Assembly: GCF_003048405.1 (NCBI RefSeq) | Contig: NZ_PIQS01000002.1 | Span: 232,540-296,539, forward strand | Reading direction: 5' to 3' | Length of the DNA: 64,000 nucleotides | Source of the DNA: Campylobacter concisus | GTDB taxonomy: Bacteria; Campylobacterota; Campylobacteria; Campylobacterales; Campylobacteraceae | Shown here: positions 1 through 8,475 of the stretch, in pieces | Position numbering within the stretch: the stretch's first letter is position 1 | Layout of the letters: each line of letters opens with the position of its first letter | Translations under genes and position numbers: made by a program | The notes under the pieces: generated by a model | Told to the model about the DNA's origin: nothing | Databases searched by the model: none | The model's input: the letters and a program-made list of their open reading frames with translations, nothing else

Positions 1-377
1 TTTGAAAAGCCGAGCCTTTTATCTTTGACGAAGGTTTCGTAGATATTTAGCGGTAGTTCTAGTAGCGACGAAACGAGCAAAAATACCATAACCATAAAGA
101 CGTTATCGCCTATATCTCCCGTTTTATAAGCATGCCCCGATATCGCGCCAAGCCCCCAGTACGCCCACATCACAAATATCGCGGCGTGATAGAGAAGGCT
201 TACTATCTCAAATTTTTGATTGCTTATCGCTGCAGCGGCGGCGGTTTCGTATTCATTCTGCTCTAACACGACGGCGGGCTTTTTAGCCTCTGCGCGTATA
301 AAATTTATCTGCAAAATCGCCAAAATCGCCTTTGCGGCGACGTAAAAAAAGTAAATACCGAGTAAAAAATAAAACAT
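1..377 (-). CDS. M48 family metallopeptidase, N-terminal part only (cut by window edge)
   Basis: The gene is read leftward from an ATG at 377 and runs off the window, leaving about 125 residues. The visible part has a hydrophobic first helix, a charged and Ala-rich stretch, and two more hydrophobic segments. It ends in a motif reading LPLNIYETFV followed by KDKRLGF. That block is typical of the membrane N-domain of Ste24/CAAX-type M48 zinc proteases. The HExxH site would lie in the missing part and cannot be checked. The start is 11 nt downstream of the neighbouring transporter stop, so the two are probably co-transcribed. Codon choice is visibly richer in GCG, GCC and GGC than in the genes that follow. 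The family call rests on one motif and the membrane pattern. Confidence 0.6.
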   Translation of the reverse strand, partial: MFYFLLGIYFFYVAAKAILAILQINFIRAEAKKPAVVLEQNEYETAAAAAISNQKFEIVSLLYHAAIFVMWAYWGLGAISGHAYKTGDIGDNVFMVMVFLLVSSLLELPLNIYETFVKDKRLGFS

Positions 378-388
378 ATTTTTACGCC

Positions 389-1762
389 CTATTTTAAAAA
401 ATTATCGTAAAACGAGCTGATAAAAAGTACCAAAATGATAAACGGTACGACAAATTTTATATACCAAAACCAGATATTTATTAGTTTTGCATGTTTTTCA
501 CTACCTTGCAAAATTTCTTTTTTTGCATCATCTTTTAGCACCCAACCTACGAATATTGCACAACCAAATGATGTAAATACAAAAAATATCGTTGCGCTTA
601 TTGCATCATATGCATCAAAAATATTCTTACCAAAAATGCTTACGTGACTTAGTATGTTTGTAGCCATCAGCGAAGGTAAATTTCCTAAAATAAATATACC
701 TCCAAGGACTAAAAATATTGCTTTCTTGCGTTTTATCTTAAATTTTTCTTGAAGTGTCGTGATTATTACTTCATATATTGGTAGCGATGTCGTAAGTGCA
801 GCGATCATTAATAGTGTAAAAAATGCCACTGCAAAAAATCCGCCAAAAGGCATATGCGAAAAAACAATTGGTAGTGATTTAAACACCAAACTTGGGCCAC
901 TATCTGGCGATACGCCATAGCTAAAAAGAGAAGGAAAAATCATAAATCCTGCAAGCACGGCAATTACCGTATTTAAAATGCCTGTAATGATAGAAATTTT
1001 AACCAAACCCTCATCCTTTTTCACAAAGCTAGAAAGAGTGATCATCACACCAAATCCAAGCGAAAGAGCAAAAAATACCTGCCCCAAAACATCAACGAAA
1101 AGCTTTAAGTTTATCTTTGAAAAGTTAGGTGTCAAGTAAAATTTTACGCCCTCTATTGCACCATCAAGCGTGATATTTTTAGCGATCATAATAAGCATTA
1201 AGATAAAAAGTAGAGGCATTAAAAATTTCGCTGATCGCTCGATACCGCCGACCGCACCTTGTACCAAAATAGCGTAATTAACTAGCACAAAAACAAGCGT
1301 TGCAAAGCTGATAGCAAGTGGATTGCTTACAATATTTTGCTCATAAAACGCACTTGTCTCCTCAAAGCTAACTACATGTGAGAGATCAAGCAAGCCAAAT
1401 GAAATTTGGGCGATATAGTTTAGCACCCAGCCGCCAATAACCATATAGTAAGCCATAATACCAAATGCACCAACAAGCCCCATCCAGCCAACGATCTGCC
1501 ACTTTTTGCTGATCTTTTTGCCATTTATCGATCCACCAAAAGCATCCACAGCGTTGCATTTTAGGCGTCTGCCGATCGCGTTTTCGGCTAAAATCATAGG
1601 AATCCCTATAACAATCATTGCTATGCAAAATATCAAAACATAAGCACCACCGCCGTTTTGCCCGACCAAATACGGAAAACGCCACGTCGCACCAAAGCCG
1701 ACCGTAGCTCCTGCAACAGCTAAAATGTATGTGAGCCTTGAACTCCAAGATTTTCTATCCAT
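389..1762 (-). CDS. Sodium-dependent transporter of the NSS (SNF) family
   Basis: This is a 457-residue inner-membrane Na+-coupled symporter, probably for an amino acid. Near the N-terminus it shows the NSS signature of TM1, GFGATWRFPYL, followed by NGGGAY, the unwound helix region that binds sodium and substrate in LeuT-like proteins. About eleven to twelve hydrophobic segments can be counted, which fits the bacterial family. I place the start at the ATG at 1762 (MDRKSW). An upstream in-frame ATG would add 21 residues not expected in the family, and an AAAGG-like site precedes 1762. The substrate cannot be read from the sequence. The truncated M48 gene lies just downstream. Confidence 0.88.
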   Translation of the reverse strand: MDRKSWSSRLTYILAVAGATVGFGATWRFPYLVGQNGGGAYVLIFCIAMIVIGIPMILAENAIGRRLKCNAVDAFGGSINGKKISKKWQIVGWMGLVGAFGIMAYYMVIGGWVLNYIAQISFGLLDLSHVVSFEETSAFYEQNIVSNPLAISFATLVFVLVNYAILVQGAVGGIERSAKFLMPLLFILMLIMIAKNITLDGAIEGVKFYLTPNFSKINLKLFVDVLGQVFFALSLGFGVMITLSSFVKKDEGLVKISIITGILNTVIAVLAGFMIFPSLFSYGVSPDSGPSLVFKSLPIVFSHMPFGGFFAVAFFTLLMIAALTTSLPIYEVIITTLQEKFKIKRKKAIFLVLGGIFILGNLPSLMATNILSHVSIFGKNIFDAYDAISATIFFVFTSFGCAIFVGWVLKDDAKKEILQGSEKHAKLINIWFWYIKFVVPFIILVLFISSFYDNFLK

Positions 1763-1941
1763 CTTTTTGCCTTTGTGAAAAATAGAGATTATATAAAAAA
1801 ATTGATTAAATTTTGCTAGCAACAAGCGGTGTTAGGATGCAAGCCCGGTTTTTTGTTAATTTTAAGAATTTTTACGAATAATTTTTCTTTCACGTTTTGT
1901 TTTTATGGACAATTTTAGACAACTGCTTAAAAATAAATTTA

Positions 1942-2382
1942 TTAGTGTAAAACACCAAATTCCACATATCCCTCCATCGCAATGAATAATATCCAGCCCT
2001 CCTTAGAACAGCAAAAATAGTGATGTTCTGGGATATTTTCAACTACAAATTTTAAAAAATCATAAAAATACTCAGGCGCAAATTTAACTTCTATATTTGT
2101 TAAGTTGTCGCCGATGTAGCTTATATCACCACTTAAAATTTTACTTTTGATACTTGGATTTGAGCTGAGAAATTTTTTAATGTCGGTAAATTTTTTATAT
2201 TCAGCCGTTTTGTAATCTTTTAAATTTTGCAAAACTGGTTTTGAGCCGATAAAGGTCAAATTTTGTTCTATAAACTCCGCTCCATCATTACTCACGCACC
2301 AATTTTCACCAAATTTTGACAAAAAAGCGAGCATCTCATCGTCAGCTGAGATTAAATTTGAAACTAAATTTTTCTGGCTCAT
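1942..2382 (-). CDS. Hypothetical protein, 146 aa
   Basis: I do not recognise this protein. It is soluble, with no signal peptide or membrane segment. The middle is rich in Lys and Asp, and the C-terminal third is aromatic and contains the motif HHYFCCSKEGW followed by a short hydrophobic strand. A cytosolic alpha/beta protein is likely. It stands alone, about 110 nt downstream of the dnaQ-like gene on the same strand and 180 nt before the transporter. A GGAGGC-like site sits just upstream of the ATG. Its size and isolation would also fit an immunity-type or stress protein, but nothing in the sequence supports that specifically. Confidence 0.6.
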   Translation of the reverse strand: MSQKNLVSNLISADDEMLAFLSKFGENWCVSNDGAEFIEQNLTFIGSKPVLQNLKDYKTAEYKKFTDIKKFLSSNPSIKSKILSGDISYIGDNLTNIEVKFAPEYFYDFLKFVVENIPEHHYFCCSKEGWILFIAMEGYVEFGVLH

Positions 2383-2489
2383 TTGCCTCCTTTTTTATAA
2401 AATTTAGCGAAAATGCCCATAATCCTTTAAAAACAAAGATCGCATAGAAATTAATGATTAAATTTAGGATTGTGAATAATTTTTTATTG

Positions 2490-3290
2490 CTAATTCGCAC
2501 ATAAAACCGGTTCAGGTTTTAGCTTCACACTTGGAGCTGTTTTGCTAAAGCTTATGAGATCCTCTGTCGTTTGGATACTAAAAGGCAGGCGTGTGAGGCA
2601 GACTTTAAAAATTTCAGCTGCTGCTATTGCGTCATTTAACGCTCTGTGGTGGGTATTGTTTATGCCAAGAAGCTCTTTTAGCGAGCCAAGTCCGTATTTT
2701 TGCGAAGCGATAGTGCGACGACTAAGATCGATGGTACAAAGCTTTCTATTTAGCAACATGCCAAGGCCGATCTCATTTAGGCTATGAGAGATAAATCCGT
2801 AGTCAAAATTTACGTTGTGCGCGATAAATACGCTAGTCCCTAGAAAAATTTTAAACCGCTCAAGCACATTTAGTAAATTTGGAGCGCCAACTAGATCGCT
2901 CGCCTTTATGCCAGTTAGCTCGGTGATATTTTCAGGCACCACAGGAGCTGCCACAAAGCTTTCAAAGCGCCCTATTTCGGTGCCATTTTTCATTTTTATT
3001 GCACCGATTTCAATGATCTGTCCGCTTGTAGTGCCACCAGTTGTTTCGATATCAACCACGCAAAATTCCTGCTCACTAATATCTCTAAATCTTGTGCCAA
3101 GCTCGATCTCATTCTCTTCATTTCTGGTGATATCAAGCCCAAGGGTTCGCCACATATCAAGATCGCGCACGTCAATGAGTGATGAAATTTCTTCTATATC
3201 GCCAAATCTTAAAATAAACTCATGATAGCTTAAATTTTGCCTAGCTAAAATTTCTATGCTATTTTCTAAACGCTGTTTTTTTGGTTTCAA
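2490..3290 (-). CDS. dnaQ: DnaQ-like 3'-5' exonuclease (DEDDh family)
   Basis: This 266-residue protein has the DEDDh exonuclease fold used for proofreading by the DNA polymerase III epsilon subunit. Exo I is VVDIETTGG with D80 and E82. Exo II is HNVNFDYGF, and Exo III is HRALNDA, which gives the catalytic His and last Asp. About 75 residues of helical extension precede the nuclease domain, longer than in E. coli epsilon. The start overlaps the rpe stop by four bases (ATGA), so the two are translationally coupled, and C. jejuni also has rpe and dnaQ adjacent. Whether it is the true Pol III proofreading subunit or a standalone exonuclease is not settled by sequence alone. Confidence 0.85.
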   Translation of the reverse strand: MKPKKQRLENSIEILARQNLSYHEFILRFGDIEEISSLIDVRDLDMWRTLGLDITRNEENEIELGTRFRDISEQEFCVVDIETTGGTTSGQIIEIGAIKMKNGTEIGRFESFVAAPVVPENITELTGIKASDLVGAPNLLNVLERFKIFLGTSVFIAHNVNFDYGFISHSLNEIGLGMLLNRKLCTIDLSRRTIASQKYGLGSLKELLGINNTHHRALNDAIAAAEIFKVCLTRLPFSIQTTEDLISFSKTAPSVKLKPEPVLCAN

Positions 3291-3934
3291 AACTCAAGCT
3301 TTATGGCGCGGATGGCTTGTTCGTAAGAATTTGATGAGAAGATGTAGTTGCCTGCCACCAAGATGTCAGCTCCAGCCTCTTCAAGATCAGGCGCATTTAG
3401 TCCGTTTACGCCGCCGTCTACTTCGATGAGGCACTTGGCGTTTTTACGATCTATGAGCTCTCTTAGTGTCCTTGTTTTTTCAAGCACGACTGGCATAAAT
3501 TTCTGACCGCCAAAGCCAGGATTTACACTCATTAAAAGCACCATATCGACTTCATCAATGATATGCTCGATCGCACTAACTGGCGTATGCGGATTTAGCA
3601 CGATGCCAGGGCCAACGTCATTTTTCCTGATGTGATCAATGAGTCTCATTGGGTGCTTCTCTTCTTCGATGTGAAAGGTTAGAAATTTTGGCTTTAGCGG
3701 CAAGAAAAGGTCGGCAAAAAACGAGTTATTTTCAACCATCAAATGTATATCAAGTGGCTTTGTAGCTGCCTTTGCAACGGCATTTACCACAACTGGTCCG
3801 ATGGTTAAATTTGGCACAAAATGCCCATCCATAACATCAACATGCACCAGATCGCACCCAGCCTCGCAAATGGCTCTTATCTCAGCTGCCAAATTTCCAA
3901 AATCAGCCGATAAAATACTAGGTGCAACGTACAT
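3287..3934 (-). CDS. rpe: Ribulose-phosphate 3-epimerase
   Basis: Rpe interconverts ribulose 5-phosphate and xylulose 5-phosphate in the non-oxidative pentose phosphate pathway in the cytosol. The 215-residue length is normal for this TIM-barrel enzyme. Family blocks are easy to see: APSILSADFGNL at the N-terminus, HVDVMDGHFVPN with the metal-binding His and catalytic Asp, DIHLMVEN, then MSVNPGFGGQKF and EVDGGVN with the second catalytic Asp. GGAG lies just before the ATG. It is followed by dnaQ with a four-base overlap and preceded, 9 nt away, by the STAS/CheX-like gene on the same strand, so the four genes probably form one transcription unit. Confidence 0.97.
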   Translation of the reverse strand: MYVAPSILSADFGNLAAEIRAICEAGCDLVHVDVMDGHFVPNLTIGPVVVNAVAKAATKPLDIHLMVENNSFFADLFLPLKPKFLTFHIEEEKHPMRLIDHIRKNDVGPGIVLNPHTPVSAIEHIIDEVDMVLLMSVNPGFGGQKFMPVVLEKTRTLRELIDRKNAKCLIEVDGGVNGLNAPDLEEAGADILVAGNYIFSSNSYEQAIRAIKLEF

Positions 3935-3943
3935 TTTTTCTCC

Positions 3944-5317
3944 TTATTTAGTTACAAATATAAAGCCAATTTCGTCATCTTTTGCATCTAGCCTATTCAT
4001 AATACCTATACTATTGTGATCAAAAAAAACATCATCAGATAAAATTTTAGGCAAGCTAACTTTTGCTTTTATGCCTTTTTGCCAAAGATGAGTCAAAAAT
4101 TTATCTGTAATGATACTAAAAATTTGAGAATATCCACTTAAATAATCATTTGAATCATCGCCTTCAGGCATAAAAATAGAGCAAATTTTGTCTAATTTAT
4201 CTTTTTTTACTCCAAATAGCACTCTTGCGTAAATATCACCATAATACTGAACACAAATGCGCAAGTAATCGCACTCATCCTCTATGTCAAGCGCACTAAC
4301 CTTGGTATCAACACACAAAATTTCTTCTTCTGCTAACTGTGAGATAATTTTGCTCGCAATTTGCGTCACATAAGATGAAATTTGAGCAACGCTCTTGTTG
4401 ATATCTACTGGCTCTGCATCAAAGTCTCTTTTTTTAAGATAAAAAATAGTGTCGTCTTTGTAAAAGTCATTTAAATTTTTATAGATAAATATATTTGCAT
4501 CTTTAAGGTACGTTACTAATTCAATAGATAAATTTGCTTCGTTTATGCCACAAAGCGAAATAAATGCACCTGATCTTTTGCTAATGCTAGCAAGTTTGAT
4601 TAGAAATTTTGCGCCTCTTATATTTAAAGCACCAGAAATATTTACCCATAAAAGAAAAAATTTATATCCGATTTTTAGCATAATATCATGAGCTGGCATA
4701 TCAAAATCTTCAATAAAATCTGAGTCCATAAAACTTTTTATGGCATAAACAACGACACCATCTTTTATAAAAGTATCTATCTGATTTTGTCTTAATCTCA
4801 CATGATTTAGCTGTGACACTGCATAACTATATAAATTCTTTTTTTTATTAAACTCGATCGCATCTCTAGCCTCAACCACATCAAATGAGCGATTTTTTAG
4901 GTAATTAGCTAAATAGTGCTTGTACTGCTCAGTCGAGTTGTAAATAAATACTTTGCCATTTGCATTGTTTAGAAATTTGTTTAAAAACAAGCTTGCGATA
5001 TTTTCACTTTCAAACATTGAAATATTTAAAATATTCTTAACTGTTCTCATCATCAATTCATAAAAAATTTCATTGTAATCGCAAATCGCAAATACCACGC
5101 CAAACTTTTGCGCTTCTTCACTTAAATTTTCAATTACTCTACCAAGCCAAATAGGGCTAAAAAATGTAACATTTTTTAGTGAAAGCAATATAGCACTGAT
5201 ATCACGCGATGAAATTTGGTTTATATATTTTTCACTTAATTTTAATGGAACATTCTCTGCTTCCAAAAAACCAAAAGGCCTTATAATTGCCATAGAACCA
5301 TTAAAAGTTAATTTCAT
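3944..5317 (-). CDS. STAS-like / CheX-like multidomain protein, probable signalling protein
   Basis: This is a 457-residue cytosolic protein with no membrane segment. Residues 1-110 look like a STAS (anti-anti-sigma) fold, with alternating strands such as AILLSLKNVTFFSP and a repeated strand-helix pattern. Residues 120-165 start like a receiver domain but lack its acidic pocket. Residues 185-295 form a second STAS-like unit (VVVYAIKSF, then GAFISLCG). Residues 310-457 resemble the CheX/CheC fold, but the ExxN phosphatase motif is not apparent where it would be expected, so catalysis is doubtful. It overlaps the HDOD gene by four bases (ATGA) and precedes rpe. A role in chemotaxis or signal integration is an inference from fold resemblance only. 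Confidence 0.55.
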   Translation of the reverse strand: MKLTFNGSMAIIRPFGFLEAENVPLKLSEKYINQISSRDISAILLSLKNVTFFSPIWLGRVIENLSEEAQKFGVVFAICDYNEIFYELMMRTVKNILNISMFESENIASLFLNKFLNNANGKVFIYNSTEQYKHYLANYLKNRSFDVVEARDAIEFNKKKNLYSYAVSQLNHVRLRQNQIDTFIKDGVVVYAIKSFMDSDFIEDFDMPAHDIMLKIGYKFFLLWVNISGALNIRGAKFLIKLASISKRSGAFISLCGINEANLSIELVTYLKDANIFIYKNLNDFYKDDTIFYLKKRDFDAEPVDINKSVAQISSYVTQIASKIISQLAEEEILCVDTKVSALDIEDECDYLRICVQYYGDIYARVLFGVKKDKLDKICSIFMPEGDDSNDYLSGYSQIFSIITDKFLTHLWQKGIKAKVSLPKILSDDVFFDHNSIGIMNRLDAKDDEIGFIFVTK

Positions 5318-6060
5318 TTTTGCAGAGCTTTTTTAATAAATATAATGGTTTGCATCTCTGGATAAACATTGATATCTAAAATTTTATCAACTCCAAAATC
5401 ATAAAATTCAGGCCTGCTGGACTCATAAGAGAGCAAAATCTCAAAAAAGCAAAGCATCTCTTTATCAATCTTGCTTAATGATTGCTTACTCATATTCATT
5501 GCTTTTAAAAAAATATCCCAAAGACTAAAGCCATATTTTTTTTGCAAAATTTTATTATAGCTTACGTCAGAATACGAAATAACATCTGACATGCAAGATG
5601 GATATTTTGAAAATAAATTCTCACACACTATAATACAGGCCATAGAATACGGAGCAAGTGATAAATAGTTATAGTGCTTTTCTTTAAAAGAATTTAATAT
5701 CTTTAGCCAATCTGATAAAATTTTAGCATTAAGCTCGATTAAATCAACGATTTTAAAATTAAATACCTTATAAATTTTTGGGGATTTTAAAAATATAAAA
5801 TAAGAAAGCACTATCGCTCTAAAAGTATCAATGCCAAGCATATTTGCTATTACTACCAAATCGTTGCCATCATAAGGAATATCAAATTTTGCACGTTTAA
5901 AAATGGAGTTAAAGTAAGTTTTAAAAGATGCTATATTTTGTAAAGTAGTAACTGCCTCAGTTAGATTACCAGCTAATAAAAAACGCTCGACCTTTTCAAA
6001 AAGAGTTGGCATCTGCAAAACAAAATCAACATTTTTTTCGATCAACTCTTTACTAAGCAT
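5314..6060 (-). CDS. HDOD domain-like protein, 248 aa
   Basis: The N-terminal 200 residues are all-helical and follow the HDOD pattern: a MPTLFEKVERF opening, an IASFKTYFNSIFKRAKF helix pair, then VVIANMLGIDTFRAIVLSYF, equivalent to the 'ai..lG...lr.lvls' block of the family. No HD metal-binding pair is seen, as expected for HDOD proteins, which are usually non-catalytic signalling modules. It is first in a minus-strand unit with the STAS/CheX-like gene, overlapping it by ATGA, then rpe and dnaQ. A TATAAT box lies 42-47 nt upstream. HDOD proteins in epsilonproteobacteria have been tied to motility and chemotaxis; its partner here suggests the same, without proof. Confidence 0.6.
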   Translation of the reverse strand: MLSKELIEKNVDFVLQMPTLFEKVERFLLAGNLTEAVTTLQNIASFKTYFNSIFKRAKFDIPYDGNDLVVIANMLGIDTFRAIVLSYFIFLKSPKIYKVFNFKIVDLIELNAKILSDWLKILNSFKEKHYNYLSLAPYSMACIIVCENLFSKYPSCMSDVISYSDVSYNKILQKKYGFSLWDIFLKAMNMSKQSLSKIDKEMLCFFEILLSYESSRPEFYDFGVDKILDINVYPEMQTIIFIKKALQK

Positions 6061-6101
6061 TTTGTATCACTCAAGATTTCTAAATATTTTTGCTATTTAT
6101 A

Positions 6102-6107
6102 ATTATA
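6102..6107 (-). promoter_or_regulatory. Putative sigma70 -10 box for the HDOD gene unit
   Basis: Read on the minus strand this is a perfect TATAAT, 42-47 nt upstream of the HDOD start codon. Campylobacter sigma70 promoters generally lack a conserved -35, so the -10 box is the main visible signal. The AT-rich setting makes chance matches likely. Confidence 0.35.
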
Positions 6108-6233
6108 GGCAAAGGTGTTATTTTATCTAGATTATTAATAAAAATCAATTCTTTTAAAAAAGAATCTATTTAAGCATTACTTTTGTTTGTTTTAGATAAA
6201 ATAAGCAGAAATTTTTGTTTATAAGGAAAAAAA

Positions 6234-6425
6234 ATGTCAAAAAGATGTGCGATAACAGGCAAAGGACCGATGATAGGCAACAATGTGAGCCACGCTAACA
6301 ATAAAACTAAAAGAAGATTCTTGCCAAATCTTAGAACGATTCGCGTTACGCTAGAAGATGGTACTACAAGAAAGATAAAAGTTGCTGCTTCTACTCTAAG
6401 AACGATGAAGAAACAATCAAACTAA
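6234..6425 (+). CDS. rpmB: 50S ribosomal protein L28
   Basis: This 63-residue basic protein of the large ribosomal subunit matches the family over its whole length: [12 protein letters not shown] at the start, [15 protein letters not shown] in the middle, then TLRTMKK near the end. An AAGGAA ribosome binding site precedes the ATG. It diverges from the HDOD gene and is followed 23 nt later by the channel gene, with which it may be co-transcribed. C. jejuni also has rpmB close to rpe and to a DUF465 gene, so the region is syntenic apart from the inserted HDOD/STAS pair. Confidence 0.97.
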   Translation: MSKRCAITGKGPMIGNNVSHANNKTKRRFLPNLRTIRVTLEDGTTRKIKVAASTLRTMKKQSN

Positions 6426-6448
6426 GAATATAAAATGAAGAGGAATTT

Positions 6449-7579
6449 ATGTCTTTTCTCTCAAGACTTTTAAAATTCCTCAACTGGTCAAACTCTACAA
6501 AACCAGAAATAAGCCTAGATACTGAGCTTTATGAACAATTAAAACCTTTTAGATTTCCACTAATTTCAGTCGTATTACTGTTACTTTTTGGAACATTAGG
6601 TTATATCTTAATAGATAATTTCTCGCTAATAGATGCCTTTTACCAAGCTGGCATGACTTTTACAACAGTTGGTTTTACCGAAGTTGCTCCAATAACTCCA
6701 AAGGGCAGAATTTTTACTATCACGTTTATACTTATTGGTTTTATTATATTTACACTATCGATCGGTATTGTGGTTGAGGTTTTAAAAAGAGGTACATTAA
6801 TTAGCATTTTAAAGGAACGACGCATGCTTTATAGGATCGCAAGACTAAAGAATCACTTCGTTATTTGTTATCACAATCTATACACAATCGAACTTAGTGC
6901 TCAATTTCGCGAAAATCATATACCTTTTGTAGTGGTCGATGATAGAGAAGATATCGCAGAGCTAGCCCAAATTTACAAATATCCATATTTTATAAAAGCT
7001 CAGCCACACACACAAATTGCCTTTTTAAAAACACATCTATCAAGCGCAAAAGGTCTTATAACTCTTAGCTCAAATATTGCTGATAACATCGCCCTTATAG
7101 CATCTGTAAGACTTTATGAAAAAGAGATAGGTCGCAGAAAGCCTTATCATATCATCACAAATGCAGAGACAGAAGACGATACACAAAGATTAAAAAAATT
7201 AGGCGCTGACAATGTAGTGAGCCCATCTCGTCTGGTTGCACAACGCCTAAGCGCCATGAGCGTAAGGCCGGACATGGAAAATTTATTAGAGCAGTTTTTG
7301 TATACAAAAAATTCACCTATCGATATAGAAGAAATTCTTGTGCCTGATTACTCTTGGATAAGATTTAAAAGATTAAAAGAAACTCATCTACGAAACATAA
7401 CAAATGCAGACATAGTGGGCATTAGAGATATAAATAATAATTTTGTACCAATGCCAAATGGTGACACATTAGTAGGAACAGGATCAAAGCTTTTAGTCAT
7501 CGGTACCGTTGATGGAATACGTCTAACCAAGCGTGTTGTAAAAAGCAAACACAAACCTGAAGAATTTAAATACGTATAA
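6449..7579 (+). CDS. Potassium channel-like protein with RCK (TrkA-N/TrkA-C) domain
   Basis: This 376-residue inner-membrane protein has two membrane helices (about 36-55 and 88-112) around a pore loop with TTVGFTE at 72-78, a variant of the K+ selectivity filter TVGYG/TVGFG. The cytosolic part is an RCK fold: TrkA-N from about 135 to 255 and TrkA-C to the end, finishing with GTGSKLLVIG. The first strand and loop, normally GxGxxG for nucleotide binding, reads FVICYHNLYT at 137-146, so all three glycines are missing, while the strand-2 acid (VVVDD) is kept. The channel may still gate, but not by the usual nucleotide contact. rpmB is 23 nt upstream. Confidence 0.8.
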   Translation: MSFLSRLLKFLNWSNSTKPEISLDTELYEQLKPFRFPLISVVLLLLFGTLGYILIDNFSLIDAFYQAGMTFTTVGFTEVAPITPKGRIFTITFILIGFIIFTLSIGIVVEVLKRGTLISILKERRMLYRIARLKNHFVICYHNLYTIELSAQFRENHIPFVVVDDREDIAELAQIYKYPYFIKAQPHTQIAFLKTHLSSAKGLITLSSNIADNIALIASVRLYEKEIGRRKPYHIITNAETEDDTQRLKKLGADNVVSPSRLVAQRLSAMSVRPDMENLLEQFLYTKNSPIDIEEILVPDYSWIRFKRLKETHLRNITNADIVGIRDINNNFVPMPNGDTLVGTGSKLLVIGTVDGIRLTKRVVKSKHKPEEFKYV

Positions 7580-7693
7580 AATAAATTTTCTACTTGCTCT
7601 TTTTAAAAATTTAAGCAATGTCTTGGCACCTTTTTTATATCCAAGCATTTACAAAGCCTTGATAAAATTTCTCAAATTTTTATAGGAGCCGAT

Positions 7694-7894
7694 ATGTTAC
7701 ATGAATATACAGACCTTATAAATGAGCTAAAGAAAACCGATGCTCGTTTTGCTGCTCTTTGCAAAAAACATGATGAGCTAAATAAAAAAATAGACGACAA
7801 TCTGGCGAAACCATCTGAAATTGATAATTTAAAGAAAGAGAAGTTAAAACTAAAAGACGAAATTTATGCTCAAATTTTAAAGCATAAAAAGTAA
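7694..7894 (+). CDS. DUF465 (YdcH-like) small coiled-coil protein
   Basis: This 66-residue, highly charged protein is almost entirely helical and has the DUF465 layout: an LxxxDxRFAALCKKHDELN-like first helix and a second helix rich in Lys and Leu (NLKKEKLKLKDEIYAQI). No catalytic or membrane feature is seen. Family members are of unknown function and probably form short antiparallel coiled coils. A TAAAAT-like -10 and an AGGAG site precede it. A DUF465 gene lies close to rpmB in C. jejuni as well. Confidence 0.8.
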   Translation: MLHEYTDLINELKKTDARFAALCKKHDELNKKIDDNLAKPSEIDNLKKEKLKLKDEIYAQILKHKK

Positions 7895-7919
7895 GAATAA
7901 ATTTATCTAGTCTTTGAGA

Positions 7920-8471
7920 TTAGATAATAAACTCTGGTTCAAATTTTGTCCCATTTACTCGAACTATTCTCGCTGGTATACCAACGACTGTCGCGTTTGC
8001 TGGGACATTTTTTAACACGACCGAGTTTGCGCCGATCTTAGCATTTTCACCGATAGTTATGGCACCTAGTATCTTTGAGCCAGCTGCGATAGTCACGCCA
8101 TTTTTTACAGTCGGATGCCTTTTGCCACACTCTTTTCCAGTGCCTCCAAGTGTTACTTGATGATACATCATTACATCATCGCCTATCTCAGCTGTCTCAC
8201 CGATAACCACACCCATGCCGTGATCTATGAAAAATCTCTTGCCGATCTTTGCGCCTGGGTGGATCTCGATGCCTGTTAAAAATCTTGCAATTTGCGAGAT
8301 GAGCCTAGCTAGAAAAAAATGCTCTTTTTTATATAGAAAATGAGAAATTTTATGAAACAAAACTGCATGAATACCAGGAGTATTTATAAGTATTGCCAAA
8401 AAGCAACACTTATGTACCGATGGGTCTTTTTCACGAACAGTTTGAACTAGCTCCTTTAGACTCTCCCACAT
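7920..8471 (-). CDS. cysE: Serine O-acetyltransferase
   Basis: CysE transfers an acetyl group from acetyl-CoA to L-serine, making the substrate of cysteine synthase. The protein has 183 residues, a short form lacking much of the E. coli N-domain. It shows a helical N-terminal part, then left-handed beta-helix hexapeptides ([39 protein letters not shown]), with the conserved DHG/H pair of the active site. It follows cysK with a 4-nt gap, so the pair supplies both steps of cysteine synthesis and probably assembles as the cysteine synthase complex. The C-terminal tail ends in Ile-Ile, consistent with the Ile that docks into CysK. Confidence 0.95.
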   Translation of the reverse strand: MWESLKELVQTVREKDPSVHKCCFLAILINTPGIHAVLFHKISHFLYKKEHFFLARLISQIARFLTGIEIHPGAKIGKRFFIDHGMGVVIGETAEIGDDVMMYHQVTLGGTGKECGKRHPTVKNGVTIAAGSKILGAITIGENAKIGANSVVLKNVPANATVVGIPARIVRVNGTKFEPEFII

Positions 8472-8475
8472 ATTT

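Noticed and set aside
7901..7927. Terminator between the DUF465 gene and cysE
   Set aside because: Only a 7-bp AT-only stem (TTATCTA/TAGATAA) with a long loop and no T-run on either strand.
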